In this document: in pieces, positions 9,162 through 18,966 of the stretch
How positions within the stretch are numbered: the stretch's first letter is position 1
How the letters are laid out: each line of letters starts with the position of its first letter
NCBI RefSeq assembly: GCF_000497045.1
Contig: NW_015961981.1
Location: 498,401 to 562,400 of the forward strand
Source: Kalmanozyma brasiliensis GHG001
Taxonomy: Eukaryota; Basidiomycota; Ustilaginomycetes; Ustilaginales
Direction of reading: 5' to 3'
DNA length: 64,000 bases
The notes under the pieces: model-generated
Told to the model about the DNA's origin: nothing
The model's input: only the letters and a program-made list of their open reading frames with translations
The model's database searches: none
Translations under genes and position numbers: made by a program

Positions 9162-12100
9162 ATGGCACCCTCTGTCTCGGACGTTCGCTCTGGCAGCGCT
9201 CCCGTCGTCAACAGCAAGAACATGCAGGTGACCCCCGATGACAAGACCACCGAGGATCCTCGCGACTCGAGCATCCACCGTGCCGTCCGCTCGCACACCT
9301 ACGGTGGTGCTGCCAACCTTCGCGATGTCTTTACAAATCAAGGTAAGTAGTTGGCGCGTCGTTTCGAGTCCTGGTGGTCTTGGGTTTTGGGTCTTGTTCT
9401 TTCCGTCTTGTTGGGTTGCCGTGGACGATCTCGGAGCACATAGAAGGGCAGTGGGTCGTTCCTTCCTTGAACACCAGGTGACCGGTCCGGTCTCCCGCCA
9501 GCTCATCGGGTTTAGAGCTGGGTCGTGCGTTATTGGTGATCAAGAAGCTGTTTCTGGAAACGTCACACGGTCATTTCATGACGCCTCGCCGGACCTGTCC
9601 GGCGGGCAAGAACGGAATGCGCGAATGCGGAGAGTTGCTGCAGGGTCAGGCGAGGTGATTGGTTGTCGGTCACCTGTCCAATGTCCGCCGCAAGCTGATC
9701 TGCAGCTCATCATGCAAGAGCGGCAAAGAGAAATTTCGTGGTCGGCGAAATTTTGGTGGTTCGGAAGGTGTGGGGATGATCCTGTCTCAGTTCGCCGGTC
9801 ATTTCGTGGTTAGCTTCTGTCGGTTGGGCCCGGCGTCAGTGATACGCCCATTCTCGTGTTGTCAGCGTGGGCAGCGTCATTTGGCGCTGCTTACTGCTTA
9901 CTTCGACGGGAGGATCGGATCAGCCTGCCTATCTGGCTGGCTGATTGCCGCTTTGACAAAGGAGCTGCAGGTCTCGCTCTGTGGGAGATCCCTGGCCCCT
10001 CCGGCCCCACGGCTCGAGAATGACACGGTGTGACCGCCTCTTACTTCGGCACAACTCCGCTTTCTCGGCATTGGGCCGCAAGATCATCCTTGGGCAAGCG
10101 TGGGAAGATGCCGATAAGAGTCGGAAGCTTGTTCTTTGACTGCCAGTCATTCTTCGCAAGAATGCGGAGAGCCCCGAACTTTTGGATTGCAGAGGCGCTG
10201 GTTGGTTGGCTCGCGTTAAGCCCCAATTTTCCGTCCTTTTTTAATCCAAAAAAAGGCCTCGGTGGGGCAGCCGCACGCGACTCTTCCCGACGTCCCACAC
10301 AGTCGAGTCAGAATTTCAGCTTCCGACACGGCTTTTTTCCGTTGCGGGAGGGCGCCTAAGGCTTTCTCTGGCACGCTGCCGTCGGTTGTTTCAGAAGACG
10401 TGAAAGACCCGGCTCCATTCTTCTTGGATTGGCCCGGCTACATGTCATCTGGTCTGCCGCTTCCTTTCTTCCCTTCCTCCTACATCCTTCATACCCCCAT
10501 CACATCATGCTTCGCTCATCGAGTCGGTCTGTCACGAGCAGCCTTCGCTGCGCTGCGACAGAATGGTCTCCGGCAACGACATCCACGCAAGCCGTTGCTG
10601 GGCCATCTGTTGTTCGTCTTGCGTCTCCTGCTTCGTTTCATTCTGGCCCACGACGACGTTCATCCTCGCGCAGAGCCCCGACAGCCTCTTTCTCGACGTC
10701 ATCATCCGCGCAATCGAGTACTCTCGCTGACCACCGCATCATCTCCGATCCCTTCCCCAACCAAGACACGGGCTTTTCCTATGAGAAGCGCGACCAGCTC
10801 GGTCTCCGCGGCCTCCTGCCCCCTGCCAAGCAGAGCCTCAACACGCAAGTCCTTCGCGTGCTCCACCAACTTCGCAGCAAATCGCTTCCCCTCGAGAAGC
10901 ACGTCATGCTCGCTTCGCTGCGTCAGACCAACACGCGTCTCTACTACGCCACCATCCTCGCCAACAAGGAGGAGATCCTTCCTTTGATTTACACGCCTAC
11001 GGTCGGCGAGGCCTGTCAGAAGTTTTCGCACATCTACCGTCGACCTGAGGGCCTGAGCATTTCGCTCGAGGACAAGGGCAAGGTGGCTAGCATTGTGGAG
11101 AACTGGCCTGTTCCCGCGGGCTCGCCGCGTATCGCGGTCATCACCGATGGCTCGCGCATTCTCGGCCTCGGCGATCTGGGTTGGAACGGTCAAGGCATTT
11201 CAATCGGCAAGCTCTCCCTCTATGTCGCAGGTGCGGGCATTCATCCCCGCGCTACACTGCCCATCGTCGTCGACCTCGGCACGAACAACAAGAAGAACCT
11301 CGAAGACCCGCTCTACCTCGGTCTGCGCCGAACCCGCGCGACCACCGAGGAATACATCGAGTTCATGGACGAAGTGATGGAAGCGCTGCACAGCCGTTAT
11401 CCGAACCTCATCATCCAGTACGAGGACTTTACGTCCGAGAATGCGTTCCGCTTCCTCGAGCGGTACCAGGACAAGTATCCGATGTTCAACGACGATATTC
11501 AGGGTACGGGGTCGGTGATCCTTGCTGGGTTCACGAATGCTGCGCGCATTGCGAGCAAGGAGAGTGGACGACCGCTGCACGACCACCGCATTCTCATGGC
11601 TGGTGCGGGCTCCGCGGCTGTCGGAGTGGGCAAGCAGCTCATGTCGTTCTTCACCCGCCAAGGTTTGTCGGAAGACGAAGCCCGAGAACGCATCTACATC
11701 ACCGACTCCAAAGGTCTCGTTACGCGCGATCGAGGGGACAAGCTGGCCGAGCACAAAATTTTCTTCGCTCGCCAAGACAACGAGGGTCGTCAGATCAAAG
11801 ACCTCGCTGAAACCATCGACTATGTCAAACCCACCGCCATCCTGGGTCTCTCGACGATCAAGGGCACCTTTGACGAAACGGTCATTCGAAAGATGGCGAC
11901 GCTCAACAAGCGACCCATCATCTTCCCGCTGTCGAACCCGACGGACAACTCGGAGTGCACCTTTGAGGAGGCTGTCCGCTATACGGAGGGTCGGGTGCTG
12001 TTCGCTGCGGGATCGCCGTTCCCGGAGATCGAGGCGGGTGCGAGCCCCACGGGCGAGAGGATGATTCCTGGTCAGGGGAACAACTTCCTCGTCTTTCCGG

Positions 12101-12402
12101 GGATTGGGCTGTGCGCTGCGCTCTGCAAGGCTGCACGCGTGACGAACGAGATGATCACCGAATCGGCGCTCGCGCTGAGCGACGCGCTGAATGACGAGGA
12201 GCGGAAGGAGGGCAGGCTCTACCCGAACACGGAGAGGATTAGGGAGATCTCAAGGGACATCGCTGTGAGGTGCATCCAGATGGCCAACAAGCAGGGTGTC
12301 ACGAGGGATGGGGGCAAGACGGCTGCGATGGACGAGGAGGAGCTGAGGGACTGGGTGCACGGTGAGATGTGGGTGCCCAGGTACGATGCTGACGAGGCGT
12401 AG
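9162..12402 (+). CDS. Malic enzyme, cytosolic isoform (exon 1A spliced to the common exon)
   Basis: Exon 1A is 9162-9342 and ends in frame at GTAAGT. The common exon is 10766-12402. The 1423-base intron has a CTGAC branch-point motif in the last 45 bases and an AAG acceptor. The join is phase 1 and gives TNQ-DTGFSYEKRD, a 605-residue protein with no mitochondrial presequence. Oxidative decarboxylation of malate to pyruvate is shown by IYTPTVGEACQ (catalytic Tyr), ILGLGDLGWNG and the following GKL (catalytic Lys), FNDDIQGTG (metal-binding Asp), AGAGSAAVG (dinucleotide fold) and PLSNPT. The residues before the join (LRDVFTNQ) sit where plant and yeast malic enzymes have LRDPxxNKG or SPLFNKG, which supports the splice. 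Cofactor preference cannot be read safely. The last residues (DADEA) are not a PTS1. Confidence 0.8.
9343..10765 (+). promoter_or_regulatory. Long first intron of malic enzyme holding an internal promoter
   Basis: A 1.4 kb intron is far longer than the roughly 60-290 base introns seen elsewhere in this window. Its right part must contain the promoter and leader for the ATG at 10507. A short inverted repeat, CCTTTTTT with AAAAAAAGG around AATCC (10233-10257), lies about 250 bases before that ATG. I see no other ORF of note inside. Confidence 0.6.
10507..12402 (+). CDS. Malic enzyme, mitochondrial isoform (alternative first exon, unspliced)
   Basis: The same catalytic frame is open upstream of the splice acceptor to an ATG at 10507 (MLRSSSRSVTSS), giving 631 residues. 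Its first 75 or so residues are rich in Arg, Ser and Ala and have no acidic residue for a long stretch, as expected of a mitochondrial presequence. It reaches the shared core as DPFPNQDTGF, so both isoforms carry Asn-Gln just before the same Asp. This form would come from a second promoter inside the long intron of the cytosolic form. The yeast Mae1 enzyme is mitochondrial, while many fungi and animals have separate cytosolic and mitochondrial genes. Here one locus could supply both. Confidence 0.85.
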   Translation: MLRSSSRSVTSSLRCAATEWSPATTSTQAVAGPSVVRLASPASFHSGPRRRSSSRRAPTASFSTSSSAQSSTLADHRIISDPFPNQDTGFSYEKRDQLGLRGLLPPAKQSLNTQVLRVLHQLRSKSLPLEKHVMLASLRQTNTRLYYATILANKEEILPLIYTPTVGEACQKFSHIYRRPEGLSISLEDKGKVASIVENWPVPAGSPRIAVITDGSRILGLGDLGWNGQGISIGKLSLYVAGAGIHPRATLPIVVDLGTNNKKNLEDPLYLGLRRTRATTEEYIEFMDEVMEALHSRYPNLIIQYEDFTSENAFRFLERYQDKYPMFNDDIQGTGSVILAGFTNAARIASKESGRPLHDHRILMAGAGSAAVGVGKQLMSFFTRQGLSEDEARERIYITDSKGLVTRDRGDKLAEHKIFFARQDNEGRQIKDLAETIDYVKPTAILGLSTIKGTFDETVIRKMATLNKRPIIFPLSNPTDNSECTFEEAVRYTEGRVLFAAGSPFPEIEAGASPTGERMIPGQGNNFLVFPGIGLCAALCKAARVTNEMITESALALSDALNDEERKEGRLYPNTERIREISRDIAVRCIQMANKQGVTRDGGKTAAMDEEELRDWVHGEMWVPRYDADEA

Positions 12403-12504
12403 ATTCAGAGAGATCTCACACGGTTCAGCGAAGAGGTCATTTGTCATGTCATCGATGTCGCTGTGTGAAGCGTGTGATTGAGATGTGACTCCAAGTGATG
12501 AGAT

Positions 12505-14559
12505 TCAGAATGCCAATCCGACCTCGTCCCTCATCCGCCTGCCGCGGCCACTGACACTTCCAGCATACACCGACATGATCTCCACCTGCATGTGTTCCAG
12601 CTCCTCCTCCTCCCTAGCGCGCGCCTCGTCCTCCTCGACAATCCTACCGAACTCACCCAGACCGTTCCTGCCGACCGTCTCGCGGAGGACACTCGTGACG
12701 TTCGAAGGCGGGGTGAGCGGGTGCGAGAAGACCTTACTGCTTCTCCTGGCTGGCAACAGGGGCAGGTTATGATCCTCGAGTGGTGGTCGTACGCTATCGA
12801 GCGATTGCCTTGGCGGGGCGGTAGGGCGGACGCTGCACGGGTAGGTATCGACTTGGAAGGCGCCAGATGGCAAACGTGAGGTGTCGAGCGAGGCGCGTGT
12901 GGGTCGTCGGAGCAGCTCGGCTTGGAAAGCGTTGGGGTTGTTACGATGCTCCACGAGGTCGAGCGAGCTACGTGCATGTTTGTCGCGACGACGCGAGGCG
13001 AGAGAGGTCATCGACTTGGAAGTCAGTGGTGCCTCGCGAGGCGCCGTCGACGGTAGAGGCGGAGGTGCAGATCCCTTGAGAAGGTCCGCCTGGAACGCCG
13101 CAGGGTTGTTGTGGTGCACATTGACGTCGAGGGACCTGCGTGCAGGCCCGTCGCGACGTTCACCGAGGGTCGAGAAAGATCGACGAGACTTGAGCGACTT
13201 GGATCTCGGGAGAGGTTCGACTATCGCCGGCGCCGGCTTAGGCGCGGCCGCGCGGCGCTTGAGCAGGTCCGCTTGGAACTTGGCCGGCGAGTTGGGGTGT
13301 ACCTCGATTGAGCTGCGCGCGTGGCGATCACGACGGCGGCGGGCGAGCTTCGAGAAGGACGCCTTCTTTGTGATGGATCCGGCTTGTGGGACAGCTTCGC
13401 TCGTCGCCTTTTGCGGCACAGACGCAGCCACAGGGAGGACTTTCGGCTCGTTGTAGTGAGCGACGAGGTTGTTGTCCGTGCGGGAGCGGGAAAACCGAGC
13501 AAAGTTTGGCAGATGGAATCTGTCCATGAATCCATAATGGTCGGGCTTGTCTTTGCCCTTCGCGACATCATCCTTCTGCTTCCTGTCCTTGTTGCGGTGC
13601 AGTGAGACAAGCCACGTTCTCCTTTCCTTGCTAGGTTTTGCATCGGTCGTGTTGGCGCCAGTGCTCGCCGGCACCTCCTTCGTTGGTTCTACCGGTGTTG
13701 CAGTAGGCTGAGGCTGCGGCGTCTCTGTCCGTACGGCTTCAGCAACGGGCTGCGAAGTGCTCGCCTCCGCCTCCTTGGGTTGCAGCTTCGCAGCCTCCTC
13801 TCCTGTCACCTCGTTCCACGGCTCCAGGGGCGCCTCGCATCCCATTTCGCAGCAGATACACGGGCAGACGCCCTTCTTGTTTTTCCCATCGATGCCCTTG
13901 GGGTCTGGAAACCTTGTCACCTGCGTCAGTGTCGTCAAGATCTCCCCCTTGATCGTTCCGGTTGGGTCGTAATTCGCCGTCAGCTTCTCTGACAGCATCG
14001 CAATCAGCTCCTCCTCGTGCTTCTTCAGCAGCTCTGTCGCATCGAAGTCCTTTGCTACTTGCTCCGTCACATGAGATCCGGCTGGACGCCTGACAACGTT
14101 CGATGCACGCAGGACGGCGGTGGGCGGGAGAATGGTGTCGATCACCACGCGGTCTGCGGTGACTCTAACGGCGGTCTGAATCTCCGAGGTGGGCACAAAG
14201 TTGACCAGCGTCGGTTGCTCTATGACCAGCGCCTTTCCGTGACGTGCCGAGTGGATCACTTCGTACTGCGAGTCGATCGAGGTGGGCGGAGAGGTCGAGT
14301 TGGACGCGGAGGCCGAGTCCACCGTGTCGAGCGCATCGCTAAAGGTGTCGTTGGCCGTTCGATAGGAGGATGCGTTCGAGGTGGTTCGCGAGACGGGATT
14401 CTGGCGCTTGGACGAGGGGTTGCGGGAGAGTGGCCGGGGTGGTTCGAGGTACTGCACCTGCATGGTGAGTGGTGATGCCTTGGACGAAGGCAGCGCAATT
14501 GGCGGGAGGAAATGGTGACGAGAGGTCCAGGCGGGAAGCGGATGGATATCGCCGTTCAT
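12505..14559 (-). CDS. Hypothetical protein with Cys cluster and tandem R-x-S-L-D repeats (684 aa)
   Basis: Intronless 684-residue frame with an ATG at 14559 (a second Met at residue 33 is possible). No family recognised. Residues 100-220 look ordered and include the helical KKHEEELIAMLSEKL. Residues 232-241 form a dense cysteine cluster (CPCICCEMGC) that could bind metal or be palmitoylated. Residues 407-573 hold three clear and one degenerate copy of a repeat with the form R-R-x-x-x-A-R-[SR]-S-[IL]-[ED], a short spacer, N-x-P-x-x-F-Q-A-[DE]-L-L. An isolated RQSLD follows at about 584. The R-x-S sites resemble targets of basophilic kinases such as PKA. The C-terminus has an acidic helix (EEDEARAREEEELEH). 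No signal peptide. Its 3' end converges on malic enzyme, 102 bases away. Confidence 0.85.
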   Translation of the reverse strand: MNGDIHPLPAWTSRHHFLPPIALPSSKASPLTMQVQYLEPPRPLSRNPSSKRQNPVSRTTSNASSYRTANDTFSDALDTVDSASASNSTSPPTSIDSQYEVIHSARHGKALVIEQPTLVNFVPTSEIQTAVRVTADRVVIDTILPPTAVLRASNVVRRPAGSHVTEQVAKDFDATELLKKHEEELIAMLSEKLTANYDPTGTIKGEILTTLTQVTRFPDPKGIDGKNKKGVCPCICCEMGCEAPLEPWNEVTGEEAAKLQPKEAEASTSQPVAEAVRTETPQPQPTATPVEPTKEVPASTGANTTDAKPSKERRTWLVSLHRNKDRKQKDDVAKGKDKPDHYGFMDRFHLPNFARFSRSRTDNNLVAHYNEPKVLPVAASVPQKATSEAVPQAGSITKKASFSKLARRRRDRHARSSIEVHPNSPAKFQADLLKRRAAAPKPAPAIVEPLPRSKSLKSRRSFSTLGERRDGPARRSLDVNVHHNNPAAFQADLLKGSAPPPLPSTAPREAPLTSKSMTSLASRRRDKHARSSLDLVEHRNNPNAFQAELLRRPTRASLDTSRLPSGAFQVDTYPCSVRPTAPPRQSLDSVRPPLEDHNLPLLPARRSSKVFSHPLTPPSNVTSVLRETVGRNGLGEFGRIVEEDEARAREEEELEHMQVEIMSVYAGSVSGRGRRMRDEVGLAF

Positions 14560-15234
14560 AGGTATGCTATGCCGCAGCTCGCTCCTCGATTTCGTCGATG
14601 TGATGGTGGTGATCAGGAAACAGCGTCAGCGTGACAATGGAAGAGGGAGATTTGGACGTTCGAGTGGAGGCTTCACGTCTCTGAACACCTCGGTGGCCCA
14701 GACTCCTCTCCTCCGTTCTTCCCAAGCGAGCACCCTCAAAGCCTATCCTGAGACCCTGACAACTCTCTCGTCATCCCTTCTTGCTTTGTGCAACGGAATT
14801 CTATCGCGAGCATCCACCTCGCCCTCTCCGAAGAGACCAAACGTGCAGAGGCGCTGACCCACCTGGGATGGCTATTTTTCGACGTTCGTCGGCACGTTGG
14901 CAACGGAAATGCATCGAAACTCCGCTCAAGCATGGCATGACAGGGCGGCGGATGGCGTCTGACAGCTGCAGCACCGACTTCCCTGGACCGGCGTTGAGGC
15001 GAGCTTCCAATTTTGAAAATAAGCGGCTAAGCAAGATGACGTCTTGAGACCCCGGACCCTGTCAACACGATGAACAAGGCGCGCTCTCTCTCGTTGCACG
15101 CTTTCTGAGTGGACGGGAAAGGAATGATGGATGGCTTACTTGTCTTGTCATACAGTACGCCGATTGATATATGTAGAGGTGGTGTGCTGCACGCCGCCGT
15201 CTATGTACCAGTATCGCGCCAACTGCGATGCCAT
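14560..15234. other. Intergenic, promoter side of the 684-aa gene
   Basis: No gene seen. It carries the upstream region of the leftward 684-residue gene and the 3' UTR of the RhoGEF gene. Nothing distinctive beyond short TATA-like words near 15165. Confidence 0.45.
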
Positions 15235-18200
15235 CTATAGCGCCCTCCCGACCCCAATTGGCATATTGCTTTTGCGGACACTACTGCCGCCGCTGTTCTT
15301 GACCGCACCGTCTCCAGCGTGATCGACCGATACCTGCGAGCTTCTCCTTCCGACCAACGCAGCCGTGCTAATACCGTCGTTGGCCATCGAAGTTCGGAGG
15401 CGAGCGCCGAACTTGTCGTTCCGCTGCCTTGCATGCATCTGTGCCACAGCGCTTTGTATGGGCTCTGGCGCAGTGGAGATGGATGTCGCTGCCAGAGGCT
15501 CGCTGAGTCGGCCTGACATCCCGCCTCCACCGTGTTGGCGAGCGCGACTGCTGGGAACGCTCTTGCGCGGACGTTGTGCGGTGTGAACCGTTCCAGAGAT
15601 TGCTGTGTCAGTAGAAGCTGCCGCGCCTCCTGTGCTCGAGGTGGAACTATGGGTATCGCGCTTTCGCGTGATCCTGACTTGACTGATTGACTTCGTGTTG
15701 GGCTGCTGCCCGGCTACAGCGCGACCTGGCTCGACGCGATCACCCCAATATGTGAAAGATAGCTTGGTCGATCTGATGTACTTGTCAGAGCCCGCTTGGC
15801 CTCCGACGCCATCGCTGCTGCCAGAAGAGCCGATACCGCTAGCGCTGCTGTCTCCGGCACTGCTCATACTGGCAGCATCGTCGTCGTCGTCCTCTTCGTC
15901 GACCTCGTGCGAGGTGGGTAGGCCGTCAATGCCTTGCGGATCCTCGACGACTGAGCGTGCAGCTGCGTTGCGCCAAGCGACTACAGAGATGAACTTGTAC
16001 AGATTGCGTGTCTTGGCTCGCAGTGTAGTACTTCGCAGAGCCTTGAGACGCTCGCGGCCCTCCTTGCTGCGGGCTGCCAGGTCGTTGGCCTCGCGCTCGA
16101 CAGCCTGGTCGCCATCGCGAAGCACGGCTGAGCTCACCATTGGCAATGCGGTGACGCCGATGCGCTGGCACTTGAGCTCGACGTCGGAGAAGCGAACAAG
16201 CCAAAGGTCCTTTTTGCTGCCTATCGCCGGTGCCTTGGTCGCGCTACTGGCAGCATCGTCGGATGACAAGAAGTCGGAGAGGCGGCGGTAAGAGCGTTTG
16301 TCGCGGAGCGTCGCTCGTAGGTCGAGCTGCTTAGAGCTTCTCCAGCGTTTGCCCCTTTGGTCGGTGCTCTCGGTGCCGCTCACAACTAATTCACTGTCCG
16401 ACGCGGCTGCGTCATCTGCAGGTGCGGACTCGGAGAGCGTGCGACGGGCGCGTTCGTCGTACAACGCCTTCTCTTCAATCAGCACCCGATCCGGTCGTGG
16501 TCGCAGCACTTGCCGATCAGTGATACCGTCGATGCGAGCAAATGCGTCGCGTGTGTTGTCTCGCTCCTCTGCATTGACTTTTTCGTCTTCGATCGAGCGC
16601 ACCAGCCGTTCCACCTCGACCACCATGGATACGGTGCTCTCAAATTCGTGAGTCGACGGATCCGTGTGGAAGAGAAGGTTTTGAAAGAGAAGCGGATACT
16701 TGAGGAGACGCTGAAACGGCATCGAAACAAAGATCATGAGGCCAGCGTAGCCTTGCTCCGCTGCGCAGGCTTCGAGCGCTGCTACTGTGCGGCCCAGACC
16801 GACCGTGTTGCTGAGGCGCTCTTTCTTGAGCCGCTTGCCTCGAAAGGCGCGTTCCATCAGTGCGGCCTCTTCGAGCTCCTCCATAGCCCTCTGCAGGTGA
16901 CAAACGTAGCTGGCGTAGTTTTGCAGAATGTGAGAATGCTTCATGAAGACATCGGCGAGACTGCGCACCAAAGGCCACTGCTCTTCGTACCTTGCCTTGA
17001 GAGCATCGGACAGCATGCCGTGCGCTTCAACGAGGCCTTCAGAAATAGCGACGAGCACCTCGCGCAGTGACGGTGGTAGCGGCACTGAGAGCCGAAGCGG
17101 GTGAGAGTCGCCGGCCGCCTTGAGCGAAAGGCCTCGCAGCTTCTGTGCTTTCGAGACCTTGCTCGTGTCTTTTGAGGTGGCCGGAGAGTGTATGTAGGCA
17201 GCAGCGCTACGGTCTTTTGTAGCCTTGGTTCCGAGCCCGAGACCGAGGCCAAACGCTATGTCGATGCGACTGTTGGGTTGACCCGGTCGTGTGGCGATGT
17301 TTCCCGACGAGGATGAACCGCCCAACGCCGGTAGATACGGATTGTTTGTGCTGTTCGAAGGTACTCCGTCCACGGGCGAGTGGATACCGCGCCCGGGAAC
17401 GCTGCCTGTTGCTCCGTCTGACAAGAAGCGAGCAGCGATGGGCAGGTCACCATTTGAACTGCTGCTTGCGTCTATTTTACATAACGGAGGGTCCCCATTG
17501 CCGACTGCAGACTGCGAAGATGATGATGGCGAGACGAGCGACCAGTCGCTTGATCCGACACCTTCGAGCGGAGACGGAACGAAGGTGGTGACGGGTGGGG
17601 GCAGGACGCGCTCAAGATCGAACTGGTCCGGACGGAGAAGAGCATCAATATAGATCTCTTTGACCTTTTCGAGTTCGTTCACGTAGCGCTCTTCGCTCGC
17701 TACGATCTCCCAGAGGACCTCCTGCCTTGTTCGTTCGCGTGGTCCCAGATTGCGGACGAGATCTTCATGCGTCATCTCGCTCCACGTCGGGAAATGGAAA
17801 GACCGTGGCGCATCTCCGCTGGTTGGAGGGAAAGCGACCGGCTCATTGGAGCCTGTCGGAGAAGCAACGTCAACGCTGCCGCGGCGGCCAACGCTTCGAC
17901 TAGCAGTGGAAGCAGAGCAGCTCTTGCGCATCGGCAGAGAGGTTCGACTTGGAAAGCTGAGTGGGCTCGAAACATTCGCTGCTCCAGGACCTGCACCTGC
18001 AGCGGTGATTTTGCCCGCAGTCACTTCCGTTGAAACGCGTCGGGAAGATGAGGCGACATCGCTGATGCGATTTGCGACGCCGGGGGCGACGGAGGAGGCG
18101 TTAGCCTTTCGTGCGTCAGGGCCGCTTGAGTGTGAGTAGCTGCGACGAGCCCAAGGGCGAGAAGAGGATGCATGACTTGGGCTTGCAGAGCGATTGAAAT

Positions 18201-18966
18201 TGACGAGACCCTTTTCTCGCAGTGATGAGGGAAGTCCGTGCTGACTGACATCGCTCGTAGCTGGTCTAGACGAAGCTTTGGCCCTCGCCTGGCTGGCGGC
18301 CGTTGGTCGTGCGAAGCTGCTGCCGGCTGCAGGTGCATCGCTATCCGTCGAGTTGGTGCGAGAGATTGGTTGAGATGATGCGAGACGCTGCAAGTGGATG
18401 ATCTGGGCAGGCGAAGTGGAGCGTTGCTTTTGGGGTGAGGGTGCAAAGGCGACTGCCCTGCCAGGTTGAGCTTCGGACGAGGCCACTTGACTACCTGAGC
18501 TCGTTTGACGCGGGCCCACGTCTTGATCAGCACTAGCTTGAGCTTGCGTTTTTATACCTGAGCTAAGGCTCTCAGGCTGAGTGATGATCTTTCGCTCTTC
18601 AGGCAAGCTGGAGCCTGGCACGCGCTTTGGCACTGAGCTGACAATGCTCGTCAGCGAAACTTTGCTGGTATTGTCACAAGGTGCATGTGCACGTGAGATG
18701 GACGAGAGAGCCGGAGATACGGAAGCTGATTGCTGCGACGATACTGTCGACGTGAGAGCTGTGGTAAGTTTTGCTGGAGGCTGGCCTTCAAATCTAGCCA
18801 CCAACGCTTTGGTGCGGCCGATGGTGCCCTTTGAGGCGAGATTGGAGGACGGAGATTTGGGCTCGGTGAGGTTTTGCTTCTCGGACTGGGCGAAAGGAGC
18901 GACTTGTGAGGAATCACCGGGAGACGTCGGTCCTGCCGCAGAGAACCGCGAGAAGAATCGCTTCAT
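15235..18966 (-). CDS. RhoGEF (Dbl-homology, probable PH) with a split DH domain
   Basis: A 1243-residue guanine-nucleotide exchange factor for Rho-family GTPases, with an ATG at 18966 and no intron. Residues 1-390 are disordered and Ser/Arg-rich. The first DH helix is at about 414-443 (LWEIVASEERYVNELEKV). A Ser/Gly-rich insertion of about 185 residues follows (about 450-633). The rest of the DH domain is at 634-800, including the conserved helix MPFQRLLKYPLLFQNLL (749-765). A PH-like region is likely at about 880-1010 (KKDLWLVRFSDVELK, then NLYKFISVVAW). The C-terminal 230 residues are disordered. Rho GEFs of this kind act at the plasma membrane or septum in polarity and cell-wall control. 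The target GTPase cannot be read from the sequence. It lacks the CH and PB1 domains of Cdc24. Confidence 0.85.
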   Translation of the reverse strand: MKRFFSRFSAAGPTSPGDSSQVAPFAQSEKQNLTEPKSPSSNLASKGTIGRTKALVARFEGQPPAKLTTALTSTVSSQQSASVSPALSSISRAHAPCDNTSKVSLTSIVSSVPKRVPGSSLPEERKIITQPESLSSGIKTQAQASADQDVGPRQTSSGSQVASSEAQPGRAVAFAPSPQKQRSTSPAQIIHLQRLASSQPISRTNSTDSDAPAAGSSFARPTAASQARAKASSRPATSDVSQHGLPSSLREKGLVNFNRSASPSHASSSRPWARRSYSHSSGPDARKANASSVAPGVANRISDVASSSRRVSTEVTAGKITAAGAGPGAANVSSPLSFPSRTSLPMRKSCSASTASRSVGRRGSVDVASPTGSNEPVAFPPTSGDAPRSFHFPTWSEMTHEDLVRNLGPRERTRQEVLWEIVASEERYVNELEKVKEIYIDALLRPDQFDLERVLPPPVTTFVPSPLEGVGSSDWSLVSPSSSSQSAVGNGDPPLCKIDASSSSNGDLPIAARFLSDGATGSVPGRGIHSPVDGVPSNSTNNPYLPALGGSSSSGNIATRPGQPNSRIDIAFGLGLGLGTKATKDRSAAAYIHSPATSKDTSKVSKAQKLRGLSLKAAGDSHPLRLSVPLPPSLREVLVAISEGLVEAHGMLSDALKARYEEQWPLVRSLADVFMKHSHILQNYASYVCHLQRAMEELEEAALMERAFRGKRLKKERLSNTVGLGRTVAALEACAAEQGYAGLMIFVSMPFQRLLKYPLLFQNLLFHTDPSTHEFESTVSMVVEVERLVRSIEDEKVNAEERDNTRDAFARIDGITDRQVLRPRPDRVLIEEKALYDERARRTLSESAPADDAAASDSELVVSGTESTDQRGKRWRSSKQLDLRATLRDKRSYRRLSDFLSSDDAASSATKAPAIGSKKDLWLVRFSDVELKCQRIGVTALPMVSSAVLRDGDQAVEREANDLAARSKEGRERLKALRSTTLRAKTRNLYKFISVVAWRNAAARSVVEDPQGIDGLPTSHEVDEEDDDDDAASMSSAGDSSASGIGSSGSSDGVGGQAGSDKYIRSTKLSFTYWGDRVEPGRAVAGQQPNTKSISQVRITRKRDTHSSTSSTGGAAASTDTAISGTVHTAQRPRKSVPSSRARQHGGGGMSGRLSEPLAATSISTAPEPIQSAVAQMHARQRNDKFGARLRTSMANDGISTAALVGRRSSQVSVDHAGDGAVKNSGGSSVRKSNMPIGVGRAL

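Noticed and set aside
15235..18966. Assignment of the RhoGEF as Cdc24
   Set aside because: No calponin-homology or PB1 domain is present and the DH layout differs.
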